DNA from: Plotosus lineatus
Lineage: Eukaryota; Chordata; Actinopteri; Siluriformes; Plotosidae
Reading direction: 5' to 3'
DNA: 64,000 bases
NCBI GenBank assembly: GCA_024760905.1
Contig: CM045734.1
Location: forward strand, 37,883,064 to 37,947,063
This document shows positions 60,642 through 64,000 of this stretch, piece after piece (position 1 is the stretch's first letter; every line of letters begins with the position of its first letter). The notes beneath the pieces are model-generated. The model did no database searches and was not told the DNA's origin. It saw nothing but the letters and a program-made list of their open reading frames with translations. The translations under genes were made by a program, and so were the position numbers.

Positions 60642-61071
60642 TGAGAGAGAGAGGGAGAGAGAATACCATGTGTGTGATACAGTACCCAGTGTGTGCGTGT
60701 GTGTGTGTGTGCGCGTGTGTATTTGTGGGTGTGCGAGAGTGATACAGTGCCCAGTGTGCGTGTGTGTGCACACGTGTGTGAAAGTGATACAGTGCCCAGT
60801 GTGCACGCATGTGTGAGAGTGATACAGTACCTAGTGTGCGTGCCTGTGTGGGAGTGATACAGTACCTAGTGTGCGTGCATGTGTGAGAGAGAGCGAGAGA
60901 GAGAGAGAGAGAGCTACACTACCCAGTCTGTGTGTGTGCGTGTGAGGGATATACAGTACCCAGTGTGTGTGTGTGTGCGTGCACGAGTGATACAGTATCT
61001 AGTGTGGATGCGTGTGAGAGTGATACAGTACCCAGTGTGCGTGTGAGAGCGAGAGAGAGATATAGTACCCA

Positions 61072-61107
<36 letters not shown>

Positions 61108-61247
61108 GTGTGGTGTATGAGAGAGAGCGAGAGAGAGAGATACAGTACCCAGTGTGTGTGAGAGAAGGAGAGTGATACAGTACCCAGTGTGTGTGTGAGT
61201 GAGTAAGTGAGTGAGAGAGACAGTACCCATGTTTCTGATACAGTATC

Positions 61248-61296
<49 letters not shown>

Positions 61297-61424
61297 TCAC
61301 CACTGTCACTGTCTGAAGGCAGTAAGTCTACAATATTACTTTCCGTGCCCAGAGTATTCTCTAGTGCCAAAATCTCATTCTGTAATTTGTTCCTCAGAGC
61401 CAACAGATCTTCTGAAAGTGTCAT
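36700..61424 (-). CDS. snapc4: snapc4, snRNA-activating protein complex subunit 4 (SNAP190)
   Basis: Largest subunit of SNAPc, the nuclear complex that binds the proximal sequence element of snRNA promoters for RNA polymerases II and III. Coding exons: 61301-61424, 59879-59922, 59686-59788, 56933-56961, 56696-56836, 56474-56590, 56240-56318, 56075-56156, 55884-55985, 54773-54845, 54405-54569, 54055-54205, 53829-53935, 50782-50876, 50594-50688, 46653-46732, 44021-44440, 43730-43819, 39564-39783, 39412-39482, 39254-39319, 39011-39041, 36700-38924. Total 4710 nt, 1569 codons plus stop, in frame throughout; human SNAPC4 is 1469. Residues 1-270 are acidic and helical (SNAPC5-binding region in the family). 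Residues 286-529 hold the Myb repeats. Residues 530-660 are basic then acidic. The last exon is Ser/Thr/Pro-rich with a conserved-looking end. Introns are swollen by transposons but I see no damage to the frame. Confidence 0.95.
39890..40640 (-). mobile_element. LINE-like repeat, reversed
   Basis: Text such as TTTCAGGCCCTTTTGAAAGA, GGAAGCCAGTAAAGTGAGC and TTGCAGTAGTTCAGTCTGAA is a pattern I associate with dispersed fish non-LTR elements, and it leads toward the reverse transcriptase fragment at 41347-41637. No intact frame. It lies in the snapc4 intron between exons 18 and 19. Confidence 0.45.
40680..40870 (+). mobile_element. SINE S2 tail fragment
   Basis: Contains CTAATTGGTTGTTCCAAATG, CCCCTAGGTGTGAATG and CTTGCCCAGAGTCGGCTGAG in S2 order. 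Confidence 0.6.
41082..41212 (+). mobile_element. tRNA-derived SINE family S3, internally deleted
   Basis: Head GGTGGCGTAGTGGTTAGGGT with B-box GAGTTCAAATCCC. The middle part present in the copy at 47229-47540 is missing: the sequence passes from CACAAGTGTGCTTCTGT straight to ACCCAACAGACTTTACC. Confidence 0.75.
41200..41900 (-). mobile_element. CR1/L2-type LINE reverse transcriptase fragment
   Basis: The minus strand at 41347-41637 reads DKFQSGFRKAHSTETALVSV and then LLILLDLSAAFNMVDH, the typical fingers/palm motifs (with the LDLSAAFD-type catalytic stretch altered to FN). Stops lie on both sides. A dead fragment in a snapc4 intron. Confidence 0.75.
42325..42515 (+). mobile_element. SINE S1 body and second-type tail, headless
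   Basis: Contains CATCAGCGTTTTTCTGCCC, GATCTGGCAAGCTGTTCAGC and CATCAGCCTCCCCGTGACC. Confidence 0.65.
42960..43275 (+). repeat. Dispersed repeat family R2, copy 3
   Basis: Same landmarks as at 15178: GCATCGACAAAATGTGTG, GAGCTCATTCGTGTGAGG, GCATGTCACGGAGG and GATGGGTGGGAATTGAA. Being present in three introns of two genes shows that it is dispersed and not tandem. Confidence 0.65.
44685..44818 (+). mobile_element. SINE tail fragment, second type
   Basis: Contains CCTGCGATGGCCAGGCAAGC, GAGTCGGCCGAGATGGGCG and CCAGCCTCCCCGCCACCC. Head and body are absent. Confidence 0.65.
45186..45248. repeat. Perfect 24-bp inverted repeat with 15-nt loop
   Basis: The left arm 45186-45209 (GGCTGAATGTTCCTGGCGTC, then ACAG) is the exact reverse complement of the right arm 45225-45248. 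The intervening 15 nt read AATTTTCGAGCCCAT. Confidence 0.92.
45225..45540. repeat. Unclassified dispersed-looking repeat starting at the hairpin
   Basis: GGACCCAAAAATGCAGGACA, GGTGCACTTTATTGTTCAC and GTGTGACAGCCACGCCCCTC give this region a GC-rich texture unlike the snapc4 intron around it. It resembles ends of fish retroelements but I cannot place it. Confidence 0.4.
45546..45628. repeat. GT and GA microsatellite
   Basis: GTGTGTGTGCGCGTGTG-type run followed by AGAGAG runs. Confidence 0.85.
46038..46340 (+). mobile_element. SINE S1 with second tail type, degraded
   Basis: Head ACTCGGCGGTAGGGCGC and B-box-like GGTTCAAGC, body CCAGTGCACCTAACTGGG, tail TAATTAGGATTAAGTGGTTC. Confidence 0.7.
46787..47882 (-). 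mobile_element. Tigger-like element of the 6022 family, reversed, carrying a SINE
   Basis: Left end CAGATGCTCCCCGACTTACG. The right end, read inverted, begins near GACACTCCCCGCTTTACG. Its interior (for example GTTACAAAAGTCCGC) is the reverse of the plus-oriented family members. An S3 SINE interrupts it. It lies in the snapc4 intron between exons 15 and 16. Confidence 0.75.
47229..47540 (+). mobile_element. tRNA-derived SINE family S3, full copy
   Basis: Head GGTGGTGTAATGGTTAGGGT, B-box GAGTTCGAATCCC, body GTAAGACCCCTGAGCAAGG, GATGGACTAGCGTCCCATCC, and end ACCCAACAGACTTTACC followed by TTTTACCTACCTACAA. Confidence 0.8.
48110..48205. repeat. TA/CA compound microsatellite
   Basis: TATA-rich steps followed by a CA run of about 50 nt. 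It lies at the same relative place as the TA/CA/TG tract of the element at 6022, so the ancestral element carried it. Confidence 0.9.
48206..48745 (+). mobile_element. Probable Tigger MITE nested in the larger element
   Basis: Left end AGTCATCCCTTGCCGCTTCG resembles other Tigger ends in the window. The right side holds TTCCCACTTCGTGG and ATTATCCGCAATATTCAAGG then GATGA. Boundaries are approximate. Confidence 0.55.
49714..49770. repeat. CA microsatellite
   Basis: Unbroken CA run of about 54 nt in snapc4, just right of the Tigger-like element. Confidence 0.92.
49772..50524. mobile_element. pogo-like non-autonomous transposon, left end lost
   Basis: The right end, inverted, reads CCGTATTTTTCGGACCATAA then GGCGCAC. 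The left side contains GACCATAAGGCGCACCGG and a repeat ATTATAAGGCGCA, but its terminal bases merge into the CA run. It ends about 70 bp from snapc4 exon 15. Confidence 0.65.
51040..51185 (+). mobile_element. SINE S2-type tail fragment
   Basis: Contains GTCCTTGTGATGGTCACG, GGCCTTCTCCCAGTGTGAGC, GATAGGCTCCAGTTTATCCG and ATTAAGTAGTTCAGGAGATG. Confidence 0.55.
51207..53552 (-). mobile_element. pogo-type transposon, split by a Tc1 element
   Basis: Ends CCGTATTTTCTGGAATGTAC and, inverted, CCGGATTTTCTGGACTACAA, both flanked by TA. The minus strand at 53170-53340 encodes MAPKRKSYSVDYKLQVVKY then AENGNRAAQRKFGVNEE, a Brinker-like DNA-binding domain found at the N terminus of some pogo/POGK-type transposases. 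The catalytic part is gone or displaced. It lies in the snapc4 intron between exons 13 and 14. Confidence 0.75.
51466..53049 (+). mobile_element. Tc1-type transposon, second family, inside the pogo element
   Basis: Ends share ATTCCAAAAAGTTGGAACAC and ATTCCAAAAAAGTTGGGACA (inverted), followed by matching AATTGTGAATAAAAACTGAA, so the terminal repeats are at least 50 bp. The transposase starts near 51820 (MGRGSPIPPMLCRKIVQQY, KGVSQRKIAKSLKLSSSKVH). The DDE part runs from 52392 (MMVWGCMSACG, CIFQHDNASPHPA) with a stop at 52586, then SLDLSPIENIWHIL. Inactive through stops and frame changes. It is distinct from Tc1 copies A and B. Confidence 0.85.
53829..54569 (-). other. snapc4: snapc4 exons 11-13: first Myb repeats
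   Basis: Exon 11 (54405-54569) encodes RFWQNYLHPSINKSTWNQDE and CNWEQIAESLG. Exon 12 (54055-54205) encodes KREWNENEDKVFRELVEK. Exon 13 (53829-53935) encodes YFMEGRDCSQLNYRWT and IKKGPWTKEEDQ. Spaced Trp residues and the WT/WN-x-x-E-D start of each helix mark them as Myb/SANT repeats. The remaining repeats are in exons 14-16 (50782-50876, 50594-50688, 46653-46732) with WFKIRLEVPGRTDNACRDR, KKGAWSDEEVELL and WSKIAAEIPNR. Confidence 0.9.
55640..55815 (-). mobile_element. SINE-like repeat, reversed
   Basis: Core ACATTTACTGCATTTTGCTG then ATGTCCTTTTCCAAAGGAAC, ending with a tRNA-like reversed segment (GGGGTTTGAACCCCTGACAG, GAGCCTTAAACACAGAGCC). Relative of the repeat at 23820. Confidence 0.6.
56964..56996. 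repeat. CA microsatellite next to snapc4 exon 4
   Basis: CA run starting only a few bases before the acceptor of the 29-nt exon at 56933-56961; on the minus strand it forms the GT-rich tract upstream of TTTTTCAG. Confidence 0.88.
57087..57325 (+). mobile_element. SINE S1 body with second-type tail, headless
   Basis: Begins ACTGGGTTATCAAAGGTCGG, continues through TTGCTGACTTTCGACAAGAG, then CGATGGCCTGGCGAGCCG and CACCAGCCTCCCCGCGACC. Confidence 0.75.
57355..57500 (-). mobile_element. SINE tail fragment, reversed
   Basis: Starts TTCATTTTCTAAACCACTTA, contains CTCAGCTGACTCTAGGAG and ends in CTTGCCAGGCCAT. Confidence 0.6.
57635..58323 (+). mobile_element. hAT element with BED zinc-finger relic
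   Basis: The right end, inverted, reads CAGGGGTCCCCAAACTTTTT; the left end reads CATTGGTCCCCAAAGTACGG. Flanks are CATTACAG and CATTCCAG, an 8-bp duplication with one change. The plus strand at 57840-58100 holds frame-broken pieces of a BED-type finger (SECRVFNLQWT, LKHATKTSMITCKAKL in a shifted frame, then ENTFVRQAQLNQS). It lies in snapc4 intron 3. Confidence 0.8.
58658..59020 (+). mobile_element. tRNA-derived SINE S1 with RTE-type tail
   Basis: Head GTGGCCTGGTGGTAAAGGG, B-box GGTTCGAGTCC, S1 body, then AGGGCATCCAACGTAAATAT and the tail GCTGTGGCGACCCCTGAAAG. Confidence 0.8.
59305..59640 (-). mobile_element. SINE S1 with second tail type, reversed
   Basis: Runs from a tail (CCGCTTAATCCTAATTTGGC) through a body (GGCCTTTGATAACCCAGTTA) to a decayed head with reversed B-box GGGCTTGAACCCC. 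A poly-G run of about 14 lies between body and head. It ends about 45 bp from snapc4 exon 3. Confidence 0.7.
59960..61300. repeat. GT-rich minisatellite in snapc4 intron 1
   Basis: Imperfect units of about 30-60 nt each carry the core GATACAGTACCCAGTGTG, separated by GT, GAGA or GCGTG runs of varying length. More than ten cores are visible between about 60545 and 61260, with older ones at 59985-60030. The last GT run abuts the exon 1 splice donor. A stretch at 60080-60400 between the early and main units looks unique. Confidence 0.88.
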
Positions 61425-61664
61425 TTTTTTCCTTGGCCTACATGCACAAAGATCACACATGAAAAGAAACTCAGTGTGTGGTACAGAGAGAGTGTGTACT
61501 GAATAAAACCCACAAAACCCACAAACCGCCACTGCGCCCAATGCTTATCACCAACTGGACATTATTTAACTCTTATTGGTGTTTTTATTCATCTCCGCAC
61601 TGCTCACAGACAAACTTCTCGAAATAATATGACATACACCTACCTACAAACCTACTTCAACAGG
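61425..61664 (-). promoter_or_regulatory. snapc4 upstream region
   Basis: About 240 bp between the snapc4 start codon and the LINE-derived sequence. It must hold the 5' UTR and probably the core promoter unless there is an upstream noncoding exon. I see no clear TATA box. Confidence 0.35.
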
Positions 61665-63580
61665 TTTGATTCTCCCCCCTCCCCCTCTGCACCCCTCCCG
61701 TTCCCTCCCTCTTCACACGTCTCCAGACCAGCTGACACCTCCCCTCCCCAGGCCAACTTCACTTGACTGCTACAGCCCGACAGACACATCCCCCTCCCTC
61801 TGCAGCCCACCCCAGCCCCCCCTCTCCCTCACATCAGACCAGGTGAGGAGACAGCTGAGGCGACTAAATCAGAGGAAATCTGAAGGACCTGATGGCATCA
61901 GTCCCAGGCTGCTGAGGACCTGCGCAGACCAGCTCTGTGTGGTACTATGCTACCTGTACAACCTGAGCCTCAGCCTGGAGAAGGTTCCAGTCCTCTGGAA
62001 GACCTCCTGTGTGGTTCCGGTTCCCAAAACAGCACAAGCGAAGGAACCAGCCCACTACAGACCTGTCGCCCTGACCTCCCACCTCATTAAGATCATGGAA
62101 AGGCTCCTCCTTGAACACCTGCGCTCTATGGTGAGCCCCACTCTAGAGCCGCTGCAGTTTGCCTACAGGCCCAACATCGGAGTAGAAGACGCCGTCATCT
62201 ACCTTCTGCAGCGGGCACTCACCCACCTGGAGATCGCCGGCAGCGCTGTGAGGGTCATGTTCTTTGACTTCTCCAGCGCCTTCAACACCACCAGGCCAGC
62301 GCCTGCGGGGAAGCTGGAGGACGTGGGAGTGGACGGGCATCTTGCTGCCTGGATTATTGACTACCTTACTAACGCTCCTCAGTACGTGCGGCTGCGCCGC
62401 TGTAAGTCAAAGGTGGTAGTCTGTAGCACGGGGGCACCGCAGGGCACCGTCCTCTCACCCTTCCTTTTTAACATCTATACCTCGGACTTCATATATAACA
62501 CAAACAGCTGCCACCTCCAGAAGTTCTCGGACGACTCCGCCATCGTGGGCCGTGGTGTCAGAGGAACGAGCTGGAGTACCGGTCGGTCATCGTCGACTTC
62601 GTGGACTGGTGTGAGCGCAACCACCTGTGCTTGAACACTAGGAAGACGAAGGAGATGGTGGTCGACTTCAGGAGAAGCACTCAAACACACACACACACAC
62701 ATTTACTAGTGAACATCCAGGGACAGGACATTGAGACAGTGGACAGTTTCAAGTACCTGGGTGTTCACCTTAACAATAAACTGGACTGGTCCCACAACAC
62801 CAACGCCCTGTACAAGAAGGGCCAGAGTCGCCTCCACCTTCTGAGGAGACTCAGGGCCTTCGGCATATGCAAACCGCTGCTCAGGACATTTTATGACTCT
62901 GTGGTAGCCTCTGCAATCCTCTACGCTGCCATCTGCTGGGCCCGGGCAGCACAGAGCGGGACAGAAAGAGACTGAACAAGCTGGTCAGGAGGGCCAGCTC
63001 TGTCCTCGGCTGCCCACTGGACTCTGTGGAGGAGGTGAGTGAGAGGAGGATGGTAGCAAAGCTCACATCCATCCTGTCCAACAGCTCTCACCCACTGCAC
63101 CAGACTGTCGAGGAGCTAAGCAGCTCCTTCAGTGGACGACTGAGGCATCCTCAGTGCAGGAAGGAGCGCTACCGCAGGTCGTTCATTCCCACCGCTATCA
63201 GACTGTACAACGCCACTTTGTAACTGTCTGTGAAAATACCGGTTATGTGCAATAAAAACCCCGTGCACTTTAATCAACCACATCTACCCCACTGACTGTG
63301 AACCATATCAACCCATCTACTCTGCACTCAGATACATTACACTTTAATATAGGCCAATCTATAAAGTTGCTCCATTCTTTTCTTTTACTGTTTAGTAATT
63401 TATACTATTTATGTATCTATTTATTTATTTACTTATATAATATATGTATGTGTGTATGTTCGTACTTGTATCTATTTTTGCACCCCCTACTGATAGTACC
63501 TCAAGAGCCTGTAACAGTGAATTTCTCCATTGTGAGATTAATAAAGCTGTATCTTATCTTATCTTATCTTATCTTACACC
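61665..63580 (+). mobile_element. L2/CR1-type LINE, 5'-truncated and frameshifted
   Basis: Reverse transcriptase motifs in order: RKSEGPDGISPRLL, HYRPVALTSHLIKIMERLL, VMFFDFSSAFNT, GAPQGTVLSPFLFNIYTSDF, and FSDDSAIVG (the F-x-DD active site). The frame shifts at about 62600 and again near 62970. The C-terminal helical part follows (IKTVDSFKYLGVH-like text near 62740; RYRRSFIPTAIRLYN near 63170). The 3' end has TGTGAGATTAATAAAGCTG and TTATC repeats, the usual short-repeat tail of fish L2. Dead copy. Confidence 0.85.
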
Positions 63581-63689
63581 ATGCAGCCATGAGGGAGGGG
63601 CACAAGCCAGTGTCTCTCCGTCACGCCGGTCCCAAGTCCGAATAAATACATATACACTTATAAAAGTGGAGGGAGGAGCACACAGGGAG

Positions 63690-64000
63690 ACTACATCTTG
63701 TGCAGGCGATTTAATTTGAAGGAAGTCAGTGACTGCAAAGTAGTAGTGGGTGAGAGTGTTGCCAAACAGCACAGGATGGTGGTGTGCAGGATGACGCTGA
63801 TGGTGAGGAAGGTGAAGAAGGCAAAGGCAGAGCAGAAGACAAAGTGGTAGAAGCTGAAAATGGAAGTGTTGTGTTGCCTTCAAGGAGGAGTTGAAAATGG
63901 CTTTGGGTGGTCAGTGCTTCGAGATGACTGGACAACTACATCAAATGTAATCAGGAAGATAAGTAGGAGAATACTTGGTGTGTCCTCTGGAAGGAGAGGA
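63690..64000 (+). mobile_element. RTE-type LINE fragment
   Basis: Frame pieces read GESVAKQHRMVVCRMTL, KAKAEQKTKW, then CVAFKEELKMALGGQ and DDWTTTSNVIRKISRRILGV. This order matches the region after the endonuclease in fish RTE-like elements. Stops and frame changes occur within 300 nt. It continues past the window edge. Confidence 0.65.

Noticed and set aside
60390..61310. Long frames rich in Thr-His or Cys-Val on both strands
   Set aside because: They are translations of the GT/CA minisatellite in snapc4 intron 1, with no splice or start context.

Overview
This is a piece of a vertebrate nuclear genome, almost certainly a teleost fish. Its genes are split into many short exons with GT-AG introns, and the DNA between exons is full of Tc1/mariner, Tigger/pogo and hAT transposons, tRNA-headed SINEs, LINE 3' ends and CA/GT microsatellites. 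Several dispersed repeats resemble ones I associate with otophysan fish (catfishes, characins, electric fishes); that narrower placement is an inference.

Three real protein-coding genes fill the window, all on the minus strand. From right to left they are snapc4 (ATG 61424, stop 36700; 23 coding exons, 1569 codons), card9 (ATG 36023, stop 27279; 11 coding exons, 552 codons) and the 5' part of ccdc180 (ATG 22997; 30 coding exons; it runs off the left edge after exon 30 at 1130). I assembled every exon by hand from splice sites and reading phase. All three frames stay open through every junction, so the genes look intact. snapc4 and card9 lie head to tail with 677 bp between stop and ATG, the same order and orientation as on human chromosome 9q34. 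snapc4 encodes the Myb-domain DNA-binding subunit of the snRNA-activating complex. card9 encodes the CARD/coiled-coil adaptor of innate antifungal signalling. ccdc180 encodes a long coiled-coil protein. The three are neighbours but do not share a pathway.

Layout: 1-22997 is ccdc180 with repeat-rich introns. The largest intrusions are a Tigger element split by a Tc1 element (1483-5426), a Tc1/hAT/SINE nest (9996-11299), and a rearranged Tigger-like block in intron 1 (about 20590-22200). 22998-27278 is intergenic and almost entirely SINEs and small repeats. 27279-36023 is card9; its last intron holds four DNA transposons nested in one another. 36024-36699 is the short snapc4/card9 spacer. 36700-61424 is snapc4, whose introns carry LINE pieces, a divergently oriented pair of Tigger-like elements (46787-49684), a pogo element split by a Tc1 element (51207-53552), a hAT element (57635-58323) and a 1.3-kb minisatellite in intron 1. 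61665-64000 holds a broken L2-type LINE and a broken RTE-type LINE piece.

I see no rRNA gene, functional tRNA gene, CRISPR array or prokaryote-style system. I found no convincing new biological system. The most unusual material is the transposon nesting, the mixed-tail SINEs, the probable GC-AG intron of ccdc180 and a few strong inverted repeats.
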